This document shows, piece by piece, positions 35,152 through 46,685 of a DNA stretch of 64,000 nucleotides. Location: contig JAIWZP010000030.1 of assembly GCA_025201375.1 (NCBI GenBank), forward strand, positions 62,001 through 126,000, in the 5' to 3' direction. A program made the translations under genes and the position numbers. Position 1 is the first letter of the stretch, and every line of letters begins with the position of its first letter. The notes beneath the pieces are model-generated. The model did no database searches. It had not been told where the DNA came from and saw only the letters and a list, made by a program, of their open reading frames with translations. This DNA is from Gongronella butleri (taxonomy: Eukaryota; Mucoromycota; Mucoromycetes; Mucorales; Cunninghamellaceae).

Positions 35152-35703
35152 CTATGCAACAACCACGATACAGCAGCGTCGGTTGATTTCAGTATTCTTC
35201 AACGTAATGCGCTCTACTTGCTCGTCTTCTCTGTGGGGAGCCGAGGGGAATTGCGTGGCGACAGGGGTGGTCGTGGTGGATTTCAATTTTTTCTGATGGT
35301 TGGTGGACAGGTCCGTGAAGAACAATGGTCCCTGGATGGCGCTGGTGTCAATGGTCAACTTGGGCCGTTTGCGCTGCGTCTTGGCGGCGGTAGGGGCTTG
35401 GGTGGCGGGCCATGGCTCGGCATCGTCTTGCTCAATGGGCGGTGATGGCAAACATGTTGATGGGGGTGGCGACAGCATGCTCTTGGCGGCGGCATCCATA
35501 CTTGGTGGCATAACCATGGTGGCGGGTATAACATTGGGATACAGGGACAATGGGGGTACGTCAGGGAACAGGCCGCTGCGATCGTATTCGCATGGTGAAT
35601 AGGTGGCAATCACCTCGTGCGGCTTGGAGCAAAAGCGTACGCGCATGGGGGTATGATCTTCACTGAGCTTGCGCTTGCGCTCGGTATGCTGAAGTGAGTG
35701 CAT
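35152..35703 (-). CDS. Small fungal protein with a conserved RVRF...TYSPCEYDR motif, 183 aa
   Basis: The single-exon frame starts at 35703, where a Kozak-like context is followed by a basic ERKRKL segment. Near residues 20-42, RVRFCSKPHEV leads into a TYSPCEYDR segment, a pairing I associate with otherwise unnamed fungal proteins; the VRF core also resembles a PP1-docking RVxF motif. The middle is Pro/Ser-rich and low in complexity. A basic QRKRPK segment near residue 110 could be a nuclear signal, followed by a short helical C-terminal part. A TATA box (TATAAAAG, 35814-35821 on the minus strand) lies 111 bases upstream, which supports transcription. Function is unknown; a regulatory adaptor is inference. 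Confidence 0.7.
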   Translation of the reverse strand: MHSLQHTERKRKLSEDHTPMRVRFCSKPHEVIATYSPCEYDRSGLFPDVPPLSLYPNVIPATMVMPPSMDAAAKSMLSPPPSTCLPSPPIEQDDAEPWPATQAPTAAKTQRKRPKLTIDTSAIQGPLFFTDLSTNHQKKLKSTTTTPVATQFPSAPHREDEQVERITLKNTEINRRCCIVVVA

Positions 35704-36916
35704 CGTATGGTGGAATAGGAATGGAATGGATAAATAAAAAAGAAAAAGAAACAACAACAAAAAAAAATGGATCTGCTTCTTTGTCTTTTAGGATCGCCGT
35801 CGCACTGCCCTCTCTTTTATAGGGTCCAAGGCCGCTGCTAAAAATAGAGAGGCGGGAATTCAAATAGACCCCATTGTGTCACGCAAGACCTATTTTTAAC
35901 GCGGAAGTGGCGATGAAAAGAGAAAGGAGCAAAAAAAAAAAAAAAGGGGCGGATTCTTGGCCCCAATTGTACGAACCTTGGTTGCCACCCAACCTTCAGC
36001 CTCTGCTCCCTTTGAAATAGCACCTTGCGCCCAAATCCAAATGAAATCATACCCGCAAAAGGCAATGTGTTATTCTCTTTTTGCCACGGCAAGCCCTTTT
36101 TCAGCCAATTAAGCGCAACCCAAAAGCTTGCCCCTCTTTTGGAAGGACCGTAATGGGGTGGATTTGGCGGCGCATCGTTCAAAAATAGCGACAAGTCCTT
36201 TAGAAAAGGGACGAAAAAATGACACATCCATAACAAATACCGGTAATGGATTGGACCTGTCGTGATTGGTGGACAGGGGTGGTCGACGCGGTCCAGAACC
36301 CCCTTCCGCGGCTAATACGCGACTTTTTTTTTTTTCCTTCTGCACACCACTATATCAAAGTCTCAATATTCCCATGTGGCAAATGCAAGGTGGTTTCACC
36401 CTTTGTCCAAGCTGTGGCGAACGCGCTGGATCTCAGGTCGCCCCATCCGTCAACTCGGTATTGCGGAAATTGCTTGTTTGTCACACACGCACACACAGCC
36501 TTTTTGCGTAACCTTGGCGGGCGACAGGAATGTAAAAGGCTAGAAAGACATCGCCAATTTTGGTCCTTTGTGGCCAAAACATGGGCCGTGCTCCGCTTTT
36601 TTTTCTTTCTTTTTTTTTGTGCTTCCTGCAGAGTCAACGTGCACAAATTAAGCATCCGCAGAACACACAAAAGAAACATCCATGGATCCTGTTTGACAGC
36701 CCAGCAAAACACGCAAGACGCCACGTCGCGTGCTATTTTTTTAATCTCCACCCAGCCGTTTGTGGCGAAAAACAAAGCATCGTAGCTGCGCAGCCAGATG
36801 TACCTCCTTGCGCTCAGCACAAGTGCTTCCCCGCGGAGGCATTTGGCTCTGCGATGAAACCATTCAAGCGCGTCGCACATGGACGCGTGGTCAGTGGGGC
36901 CAAAATTGGCCGTTCA
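35704..36916. other. Gene-free region with promoter of the small fungal gene
   Basis: The promoter of the gene at 35152-35703 sits at the left end. A plus-strand frame starting at 36246 has two C-G-x-C pairs about 32 residues apart (CGKC and CGNC), reminiscent of a zinc ribbon, but it runs through a T run and has no supported gene model. I list it only as a weak lead. Confidence 0.4.
35814..35821 (-). promoter_or_regulatory. TATA box (TATAAAAG)
   Basis: It is a perfect core TATA sequence on the minus strand, 111 bases upstream of the ATG at 35703. Confidence 0.55.
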
Positions 36917-37960
36917 TACCATCAACTGACCCAAGTTTGGGATCAGATGAGCAAGTTTCTGATGAAGCGCCAGTTTCATAGGCGTAACGGGGGTAAAATC
37001 ACCACCATTTTGTCTCGTACGGCGGCAATGGCTGAGCGCCCCGACGCGTGCATTACCTCTAATAAATCTGCAGTCAAACGCGGTAAAAGCGCTTGTGGTT
37101 TGGGGACATTGCGTCGAGTTTTCGGCAAGTTAGCTTTCAAGGATCGTTTTGGCCCTGATTTGGCCCTGAATACATGCAAAATGCATTTTCTCGGAACTGA
37201 ATAATCCGATCTCTGAAAAAACTTGACAAGTTGGATTTTTTGAGCCGATTATCCACTGGTCTAAATTTGAAGCCATTCGGTCAGGTTCATCGGGAGAAAT
37301 GCGTGAAATATTATTTGGCGCTTGTTTTCACTAGCAACCACGAATTTCGAGATTTCTCGGGACTGGGTGATAGGATTCGCGAAAAAAATTAACACCGTTG
37401 GACAATTGTGTTTACCATCAACTGGTCCAAGTTTGGGACCAGAGGAGTAGGTTTCTGACGAGGCACCAGTTTCACGCGTGTAAAACCACCATTTGGTGTC
37501 GCACGCCGGCAACGGCTGAGCGCCCCGACGCGTGAGTCACCTAAGACGAATCAGCGGGCAAACGCGGTAAAAGCGCTTGTGGTTTGAGGACATCGCGTCG
37601 AGTTCTCGGTGAGTTGGCCTTCAGAGGACTTTTTGATCCTGTTTTGGCCCTGAATTTATGCAAAATACATTATCTCATGACTGAGTGATCCGATTTCTAA
37701 AAAAAACTTGTCATTGTTCTTGTTTTGTGTTCACCATCCTCTAGTTCAATTATATGACCGGACGATCAGGATCTGGAGGACACACTTGGCAAAAGGGCGG
37801 TAAGATCGTTTCCATTTTGGTAGCGCACGCGACAATGGTCCAACGTATCAGCACGCGAGTCATCTCAAATGAATCAGCGGCCAAACGCGGTAAAAGCACT
37901 GGTGTTTTGGACAGATCGCGTTAAGATATCGGCAACTTGATGTGCAAAGACTTGAAGATT
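36917..37960. repeat. Diverged tandem repeat, three copies plus an internally deleted one
   Basis: Unit A covers about 36917-37227, unit B 37413-37709 and unit C 37730-37960; a shortened copy lies at about 37250-37400. Anchor sequences recur in order: CAACTGRYCCAAGTTTGGG, GGCTGAGCGCCCCGACGCGTG (A and B), ACGCGGTAAAAGC (A, B, C), TTTTGGCCCTGA, and a CTCGGAACTGA/CTCATGACTGA-type segment followed by CCGAT and an A run. The A-to-B offset is about 485 bases and B-to-C about 320. Copies have drifted by substitutions and indels and do not keep a common reading frame, so this is an old non-coding repeat rather than a gene. Confidence 0.85.
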
Positions 37961-38276
37961 CGCATTATTCGAATTTGGTTTGGCTGACATGATACTGGTT
38001 CGGCTTTGCCTGTCTGTCCATATTCACAAATTTGAGCTTCCGCAAAACGTAGAAAAAAATCAGTCAGTATCTCAGCAAGTGCTCGAGAAAATGCACAAGA
38101 GCATTAATTTCATCCGTATTGGATTTTTGCACACAAATAAAGCGCATGCTTTGATCTCAGTATGATAAAACGATACAGTGGGATATCAAAACAAAGACGA
38201 CAATATCAGGAGAAAAGATTTCATTTAAATACTACAAAAATTGCTTTATTGTGAAATTTGTAAAATGCGCGGATTT
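37961..38276. other. Gene-free spacer downstream of the CotH-like gene
   Basis: It is AT-rich and contains one more CAGTATGATA motif (38158-38167) followed by a GATACAGT, the same vocabulary as the 9.4-11.6 kb block. It contains the 3' end of the minus-strand gene at 38277. Confidence 0.45.
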
Positions 38277-40256
38277 CTAGTGGATCGGGTTCTGTTGAAA
38301 GTACTGGAGTGTATTGTTTGTGCGGTGCTGGAACCACTCGCGGACGCCGGAGAGAGATATCAAGCCCGTGGGGCCATTGACGGCGGTAAGCCACGTGAGT
38401 TCCAAGCGTTTGGGATTTGACATGTCCTTGATGGTGTCCGGGTCCATGGGCACGGGGAGCGCGGACACGTTAAAGTTGAGGATTTCCTGGAACGAGGAGT
38501 CGTCATAGTTGATAGTGGTCACCTTTGGCAGCGCCATGTCCCATGTGACGTCTTGCTGGATCAAGTCGACGAGGCCATCGATGCGCGCGTTGACGTTCTC
38601 CATGGTGGCGAGTTCCGTGATGACCTTGTGGAAGACGTCCTCAAAGCGCGACTTGAAGGCTGGCACCTGCAGCAGCTTGGCCGTCGCGTTGCGGATGAGG
38701 AAACCAGGGAATTCGTGGTAATCGCCGGCCCACATCTTGTCAATCTTGAACATGGTCAAGCCGAGCGTGGTGTCAAAGTCGGCCGCCGTGTACGTGAAGC
38801 GGCCCTCTTGCAAATTGTCGTACAAAAAGTAATTGTTGGCATTGGTCATGAAACCGTCCGAAAAGCCGGCGGTAACCTCAATGGCCAGTGCGCGGATGAA
38901 GCTTTCCACGTCCAAATACTTGTTCCACTCATCTTCGGCGCCGTCGCCCACGGGCGCATTGTACAGGAATTGCGTCAGCTTGACGACCTTTTCCATGGTG
39001 GCATTGCCCTTGTCGGGTTTGTCCTCGACTTCGTAAGCCCCTGCATAGTCGGTCATGTTGGCCATAGGCATCAGGTCCGAGGAAAAGCCAACACCCTTGA
39101 AAAGCGTGCCTTGGTCAAACTTTTTGCCGCCATTGAACTGATTGCGCAGGTACGTGCCCTTGTAGGCCTCGATCAGCGTAAACAAGCCAATGGGACGGTC
39201 ATTGATAATCAATCTTTGAGCGAAAAGATAAAAAAAATGAATACTCGCGACTTTTTTTTTCGTTTTTGCGCGTCGCGTCCTGCTGACGGCTCGTTTTTTT
39301 TTTTTTTTTTTTTTTGTAATTTGGTCATACCTGACGTAAGACGCGCCTGACACAGGCAAGCCGACCGAGTTCATCAAGTCGTAGACGATTTGTTCGCGGA
39401 TGTACGAGGGGTCCATGCGCATGGCGCGCAATTTTAGGCGTCGGAACCCGTATAAATCGTCCTTGCCTTCCTTGGGGATCTCCAAGGCGTACGACAGCTT
39501 GTCGACCCAGCGCGATGAGCGGCCGGCAAGCTTCAATTCGCTGCCATTGAAGTGTTGCACCTTGTCATTCCTACAAAAAAAAAAAAAAAGAAAAAAAGGT
39601 AAGCACAACGCCAAGGTTGCAAAAAAAAAAAAAAGACAATAAACGTACTCAATATAAGTAAATGTGACAGACACCTTGTCCGTTGACGAGCTGTTGCCGT
39701 GCAATGCGTCGATGGCGCCCTGATCGGCGCGAAGATAGATGGTAGGGATCTCGCCGGTGGGATGCAGCTTTGATTTGGTATCGATGACGCGCATAGAAGG
39801 TAGGGCGTCCAAAATGGTCGGAAACAAGGCCGGATTTTTGGAATTCCAGGTGCGATTGAAGAATTCGTTGGGCGTGGCGTCGTCGACGGCATTTCGGTGG
39901 AAGGCTTCCATGGCGACAGTCTGCTTTTGCTGGTCGAGGAGCACGTAGCTGTAATTGCCTGAAGGCGCCTTGCCGGTATAAAGGACGGCGGTGTCCTTGT
40001 CCTGGCTCAATTCGTACGTGGTGCCGCCGACCATGACACCCACAGCATTCCCGTGACCGGGCGTTGCAATCACATTATAAGTGACGTTGGAGGCGGCCGT
40101 TGCCAATGACAGCAAGCCTGACAAAAGCACACCTTTTTTTTTTTTTTTTTTCAAAAATCACAACATGATGGAAGAAATACGGTGTAAGCAATGACTTTTA
40201 CTACTTTTTCCCCTCCCTTGGGAGCCTTTACCTGTTGTAAACAAGTGTAGATGCAT
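38277..40256 (-). CDS. CotH-family secreted protein (spore-coat protein kinase-like), 561 aa, 4 exons
   Basis: Exons: 40256-40232 (25 bases), 40132-39649, 39570-39331 and 39213-38277. The spliced start gives a compact signal peptide (about 20 residues) that single-exon reading would miss. The CotH domain spans about residues 150-480 with the RLKLRAMRMD segment, an IREQIVYDLMNS helix, a GLFTLIEAYKG segment and an acidic ADFD motif at Asp395/Asp397 in the catalytic position. Bacterial CotH is an atypical protein kinase acting in spore coat assembly; in Mucorales, family members sit on the cell surface and some mediate host-cell binding. Several N-glycosylation sequons are present. The C-terminus lacks a hydrophobic GPI-anchor tail, so it may be secreted. 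Intron 1 ends in A18-G instead of a pyrimidine tract. Confidence 0.9.
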
Positions 40257-40617
40257 CTAAATCAGAGGAGTGTGGTTGTTTAATCTCACATTTTTCCGCA
40301 TTACAGGGGCATTTTTATAACTTTACCGAGATTCTGCAGGCATTGCTCAGCAAATCACGCCTTGGCAAGGTATCACGCCGTCGGTGAATCGGCGGCCTTC
40401 CTATTCGGGCGACAATTGAGCGAGGGGTGGGCAAGTTTGAAGACGCAGCGCCACTTTTGAAACCCCTTCCGCTCATGCAGCAAGGAACAAGTGGGGACCG
40501 GGCTGGCCGTCGATTTGGTTGCACCAATGGAACTGTTCGCCTTGAATCAAGTTGTACCAGTGTGGCGTGACCTCGCATGATGCAGCATGACATCACAGTT
40601 CTTTTTGTCACCCTCTC

Positions 40618-40653
<36 letters not shown>

Positions 40654-40835
40654 GCCTCAGCATCCCTTTTTTCCTGTTGGGTGAGCCCGTGACAGGGTGC
40701 GCGCCTTGGCATGCACGTTCACCTCTTGCATTTCCAACCCTTCGTTGCTAAAATTAAAATTTCAAAGCAGTCTCTTTATTTTTATATGATAATCATTTCG
40801 GAGCAAGGCAGCAGAGGTAAATTCTGGCAAGCTGC
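40257..40835. other. Intergenic with a 32-base T run
   Basis: The T run at 40620-40651 separates the CotH promoter from the 3' end of the AGTRAP-like gene. No coding frame is supported. Confidence 0.4.
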
Positions 40836-41826
40836 TTAGGCAAAATCATTGTCACCGTCGCGCACCGTCTGGTAAGCACCGGGGAACGAGCCTGGCGCGT
40901 CGCTCCAGCCTGTCATGACGAAAAATAGGCCGCGTAAGTCCATGAATGCTTTTTCTGCGCGTCTTTTTGCATGCTCTTACCTCCCACCGCATTCAACGAG
41001 TCGCCGCGGTTCTGAATCGCAGTAATGGCCGTCAGGATCGTGATGGGCTAGCGCAATAAAAATGAAAAGAACGTGTCAGGGCACCTGTGTTTGCCTTGTG
41101 CGCCCGAAAAATCGATTTTGTGTTACCTTGGCGACCAAGCTAAGAATGTTCATCCTGTGGAATTAAAAAAGAGAGTGAGAAGAAGGGGTCGCGGGGGCAA
41201 AAAGGCAAAAAGGGGACAACGGTGCCGTGATTCTCCCCTTTTTTCAAAATTGACGCGTCGCGCCACTCTCTTCCCATGGAGTCTTACACGAGTGCAAAGG
41301 TGAATCCGCTCTCATCGTGTCCGCTGTGGAGAATGAACCAAAGCACGTCGAGAAACACGCTCAGGCTGAGCACATAGGTGAACTAAATCGCATCAATGAG
41401 TCCATTTCGCCCGTTTTTTCCTTGTCAATCCGCCCCCTTGGTTCTCGTCCTACCGTTTTGATTGGGGAATTCGATTCGTGATAGTTGTACGCCCAGATGC
41501 CAAAGAAAAAGATGGGAATGTTGTATGTTGGGTTGGTTGCAAGGGCACCAAACAAGGAGAGACCCTTAAAAAAAAAAACGACGCGCGTCAGCCGCCGTCG
41601 ATCTCGTGATGATTGGCCATTGGGTCGCATCTGGTGCTCCACGATCGCGTCGTCATGGAATGGTGGCTGGTCGCGCTTGTTGCAAGTGGGTCGCCACGTC
41701 GTTCACGCCGCAACAAGGCAAAAGTGGCAAAACACGCTTTATCTTTCAAGATGAGTCACTTACGAGATGAATGCCAAGCAAGGAGGCGAGGTTGGTCTGC
41801 TGGGTGAAACTCTGCAAAGAATCCAT
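40836..41826 (-). CDS. AGTRAP-like four-segment membrane protein, 145 aa, 6 exons
   Basis: Exons: 41826-41764, 41564-41454, 41382-41288, 41154-41127 (28 bases), 41047-40981 and 40909-40836. The chain has hydrophobic spans near residues 15-33, 37-50, 58-78 and 88-108, and matches the layout of animal type-1 angiotensin II receptor-associated protein: a NYNIP-like segment, a WAYN/WAV motif, an F-L-D strand-helix before a polar loop, then NILSLVAKP followed by I-x3-RG. The C-terminal 35 residues are soluble (APGSFPGAYQT). In animals the family modulates receptor trafficking; its function in fungi is unknown. It is probably in endomembranes. The gene is well supported by six consistent exon phases. 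Confidence 0.85.
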
Positions 41827-42534
41827 GGTGGTCGAAAATAATGTACAAGAAGAAGAAAAAAACCAAAAAGACGAAAAAAAGGGCAACTGGGAACAAAAAG
41901 AAGAAGAGAAACACAGAAGAATAGCGCGAATATGCACGAAAAAAAGGGCGGGGTGATCACGTGTACTTGCCTGCGTGAGAGGGTTAAAGTGCCTGTGGTG
42001 CATGAGCGCCAGGGTCGATTTTTTTTTTTTTTTTTGGCGCGCTCATTGGCTGCCCAATGGCCGAGCATGGCGTGCGCTGAGGGCGTGGTGATTATGGTGT
42101 GCATGCTTTGCCACCTTGTGGCCGAAATTCCTCCGCTTCCAATTGCCCATAATATTGGCGTTTTTTTTTTTTTCAAGGCGATAAGAGCAAAAAAGACTGA
42201 GCATCTTTGTACAATGATACCTTTTTGCCTAGCCAAGCGGACGGTTTTGTCCAAGATTCACCAACTTGGACAAGGTTACCACGTGTTTGCATGGTCCATT
42301 GGCCAGGCGACTTGTTTGGCTTGCGTGTCAAAACTCTGGGTGATCGCTGCATGATCAAAAGGAGGCTGTTGATTGGCCGACTTGCATAGCAACGCCAAAA
42401 ATGGCAATCCTGCGGACTTTTTTTCGCATTCAAAATAAGCTTCTTGCGGTCGTACCTGGCCCACGGTCCATTTTTTTTGTCTTTTTCCTCTTTTTTTTTT
42501 TTTTGTATCTTTTCTGTCCTTTATTCCCTTTTGT
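41827..42534. promoter_or_regulatory. Divergent promoter region between the AGTRAP-like and the PH/LRR genes
   Basis: The two starts face away from each other. The region carries T runs near 42019-42035 and 42160-42172 and a pyrimidine-rich leader before the ATG at 42535. Confidence 0.45.
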
Positions 42535-42825
42535 ATGAGAGACTCCAGCCCACGGCATAGTCCCTCGCATCCGTCGAGCAACTCGTCAGTGTCCACATCG
42601 TCGTCGTCGTCGTCTTTTACGCAACTGCATTCGACGACGTCTGCTCGAACGGCGACGCGCGGGTTCCGTCGGAACAACTCGTCGCCGTCGGAGCACAGCA
42701 GCAGCAATGGATCGACGCCATTGGACGCGTCTTATGCGACGATCACGACCATGATACCTGAGGAAGATTATCACCATCAATTGCTGCTTCAGGCGCATCA
42801 ACAGCAACAACAACAGCAACAACAA

Positions 42826-42857
<32 letters not shown>

Positions 42858-45800
42858 ACAGCGACCATTGCAGCATTTGCCCTCTTTGCACGGGCCGTAT
42901 TCGCCCACATCCAGCAGCAGTGGCAGCATGGCACGCACCTTGTCGCATCATCAACAACAAAGGGAAGCTTTCCGATACGATCGGCCATCGTCGTCGGCCT
43001 CGTCATCGGTTGGCTCAGCTCACATGCCTTACCAAGGGCCTATGTCGCCATTGGAGGGCGACGGCGGCGGACTGCCAGATCAAATCTACCCGCCAAGCCC
43101 TGAAATGCAACAGATGGAGCGTCTGGAAATGGAGGCGAACAAAAAAGTGTTCAAAGTGCTGCATGCAGGGACGATCACAGTCAAGACGGTGACGGCGAAA
43201 ATCCCCATCGACAAGAAGCAATACATGGTGGTGACGAATCATCAATTGCTTGCGTACAAGAGCGAGCGCAAGGCGGGCGCCGAGATCAACCTGTTTGAAC
43301 GTGAAACACATACATTTCCAAAGATTGACTCGGAACGCATTGTGCTTGGCCTTCAGGACATTCGCGCCATCCACACCGTGGTCGGCTCAAAGAACACATT
43401 CCGCATCGAGCACACGAACCCATTGTCGTTGGAATGGCACGTTTTGATTCTTTCGTGCGATTCCGGGCACGATTGCCAGAAATGGATCCAGGCATTGCGC
43501 AAGGCCGCATCGCTTTATCACCGTGCCATGTTGGATGGCGGCACCATGTCCGGGCCCGAGCTGTACGCGATGCAGGATCGATTGGCGAAGCACAATGACA
43601 CCATCGACCCTATTTTCGCTCACAAGGTGATGTACAAGGAGAAACAGCTTCGGGATCACCATGTCAAGGAAGTGTTTATGCCCCTGATTCTCGCTATTGG
43701 CAAACTGAGCATGTATTTATTACCTCCGCCGGGCAACAGCACCGATCGCTTTTGGAAAGCCGTCGAACGCGATCGATACGGCCTCCTTTCCATCCACGCC
43801 ATTCAATATGATGGCTCGGACGACACGTTCAAGATCCTCGTCGGCCAGGTAAATGCGCCCACGAGGCAATTGGTGCTCGTGTCCACGCTTTGCGACCAAA
43901 TCATCCACCACTTGCGCCAGGCCATCCATGCCGCCACTGCCCAGTCGGCTCTGCGCATCTGTCGCCTCCACGTGCCCAAACAAGTTGCCATGGTGTCGCT
44001 GCGGCCCTTGTACCTCGACCATGAGGGAGGCGCCTTTGATATGATCCTGCACGCCTATTGCGCTGCCCTCAATCTCAATCGCCTGCGTATCCAATACACC
44101 ATCAAAGGGAGCGCCACACCATCCTTTGTTTTGCTCCCGCCCGACCCCATCAAAGACACTCCCATGACCTATTCAAAGTATGAATTGCTCGCCATCATGC
44201 GCGCTCTTCAGAACTATGTAAGAAACAAAAAAAAATGGAGAACATCGAACGAATCTGACTTTTTTTTACACATTTTTTTTATTTCTCTGCATAGCCTCAC
44301 TTCCACAATGTGTCGTTTGCGCAAGTGTCTCTCAAGCCATTGGAGTCGTGGGTGCAAGACAAGGACGATTCGTGGACGCGTACACAACACGATTCGCTGT
44401 TTACAACGAATTTGCTCGCAAGCGAAATTTATTCATTGCTGGTTGCGGGCCAGCCGGTGCTGCAGCACTTGGATGTGACCAATTGCGAGATTGGCACGTC
44501 GGACACCAAGGATGGCGCGCTGATTGCCATTGGTTTGGCAGTGAGCACAGGCAAGTGCATGATGCGATCGCTGGCGCTTGGCAAGAACACGTTTAAAAAG
44601 ACGGATCTGCACGCACTGCTGATGGCGATGCCGCAATTGGCGATTCAGCTCGTGACACTTGATGTGCATGAGTGTGGCCTGGATTTTGAGCAAATGGAAT
44701 CATTGGTCAGCACGCTTCTTTCCCAACGGCCGGCCAACCTGCGATCGCTTGATATATCCATGAGCAACAGCGCCAGCACCGATCCACCTGCGCGTGACCG
44801 CCAGTGGATGCTGTCCAGCCATTTGCTGACCGTGTTATTGCAAGGTGGCGGCATTGGTAAACTCGCATCGCTTGGTCTGCGTGGACACAGACTTCGTTTG
44901 AGCCCCGGGTGCCTCGATCATTCCAAATTCACGCGCATCGACCTCGGCCATAATCGCTTTAGTTATGAAAATGTGCAATCGATCTGCCAATGGATTCAGA
45001 CGCCATCCTTTGCGTCGGTCGAATTTCTGGGGTTGCACGACACGCATCTAGACGGGCGCAAGCTGCGGGACATCTTGCAAGCCATCACAAAATCCGGCAA
45101 TCGGTCTGTGCACCTCGATGCCGGCGGCAATCCTCTTTGGCGCGAAGTTGCGCACATGCCGCGCCTAATTCACGCCATTATGCAAAATGAAGGCCCAACA
45201 TCGCTTGCGCTCACGGCCATTGACTGGGAAGACGTCACCCTGCGTGAGTTTTTGGATGCTCTGCGTGACAACAGCAGGATTCAGTCGCTCGATCTGTCCG
45301 ACATGCATTTGGACGTTGGCCAGGCACACACACACGAAGCAGGTCTTTCCGGCGACACCATCCGCGCCCTCGCCATGGTCCTCGAGCGCAATACAGCCAT
45401 CCGCCAGCTCAAAATCACCATGACCACGCGCAGACTCTCCAATCTCGCCGTCAAACACATCGGCCCGGGCGTCTATGCCGCGCTTGCTGGTTTGAAGCAG
45501 AATCGCACCCTCCAACACCTCGATCTCACAGGCATGGAGATTGGTGACCACGGCGCCACTGCCTTGTCCGACGTTCTTGCCCACAATGCCACTTTGCGTA
45601 CGCTAGCCATTGACGACAACAAGGTAAAAAATATCGCTTTTTTTTTAATTTTTTTTTTTTTTCGAGTATTCACTCCTTTTTTTTTTTGTTCTTTGCAGAT
45701 CACAATTGATGGGTACAAGGCGCTTGTGACGGCGCTAAAGACAAACACGACGCTGGTGGAGCTGCCCAAGCCAACACACGACATTCGCACGCAATTGAAT

Positions 45801-46685
45801 AGCCTGACCGAGGCCGTCGCGGAATTGACCAAGCTGGAGATGGAGACGCAATATTTTGTCATCAATTCGCCACCTGGGCGCGACACGCGGCAGGCACGCA
45901 CGCAATTGCTCACGCAACAAATGGCAAAACAGACGGCCACGGCCAGTCTCGTTGAAATCCACAAGGTGGTGGATGATTTAATGGTTATGGTCGAGCGCAA
46001 TGCGCGGCAAATGGGGTCGTGGGGGGCGATGCAGCCAAGGCAACCGCCGGCGCCCACGCCACGCCCGTCAACATCGCAAAGCACGTCGACCAGCGGCAGC
46101 AGAAGCAATCATCCGGCACTTTCTCGTCAGACGACCATGGTTCAACACATGCCAGACGACGCAGCGCCGTGCTTGACATATGCCAACGATTACGCGGACA
46201 TGATTGAAGACAGCCACGACGCGTACGACGATGCCATGGACCCAGCACTGGTCCATGACATGATGCACATGCGCCGCGCCAACAGCGACGCGTCTCATTC
46301 CAATCGCACCACAATGACCACCTTCCCATCCGTCGCAACACCACGTACACCGCTCAATGAAGGCTCCTTTTATGACATGAATCGCATCAACAGCATGTCG
46401 TCCAATCGCTCTGCCTACCCTGCACGCTCCGGTTCCGTCTCCACGACCCTCAATGGCTCGCCGCGCCTCGGCTATCCGGCTATGCAAGAACAGCAGTCGA
46501 GCCCCCTGGATAATCCAGGCTTTTTTGACGATTTTGGCCCGCGAGGAAATTATCTCGTGTCCTATCCATCTCAACGCGCACCACGCTACGCTAACCCCAA
46601 TGAACACTGTACTCCTATCGATACAAACGTCCTTGCCGATCATATGAATCGCATGTACTTGCCACCCGATGAACCTGACCGCTAA
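42535..46685 (+). CDS. PH-domain plus leucine-rich-repeat (RNI-like) protein, 1332 aa, 3 exons
   Basis: Exons: 42535-44217, 44295-45623 and 45699-46685. Residues 1-60 are Ser/Thr-rich, 88-110 a polyglutamine tract, and 120-185 another low-complexity part. A PH domain fills about residues 200-328 (start NKKVFKVLHAG, ending with the typical W-I-Q-A-L-R helix). A linker of unclear fold covers 340-560. Leucine-rich repeats of the ribonuclease-inhibitor kind run from about 570 to 1020 (LDVTNCEIG, LDLSDMHLD, LDLTGMEIG). The tail (1115-1332) is Ser/Thr/Pro-rich with many short polar motifs. The order PH-LRR recalls fungal relatives of actin-uncapping CARMIL proteins; membrane-linked scaffold function is inference. 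Confidence 0.88.

Noticed and set aside
42743..43006. Antisense frames over the polyglutamine codons of the PH/LRR gene
   Set aside because: CAG/CAA repeats read as Leu/Val/Cys-rich runs on the other strand; these are artefacts.
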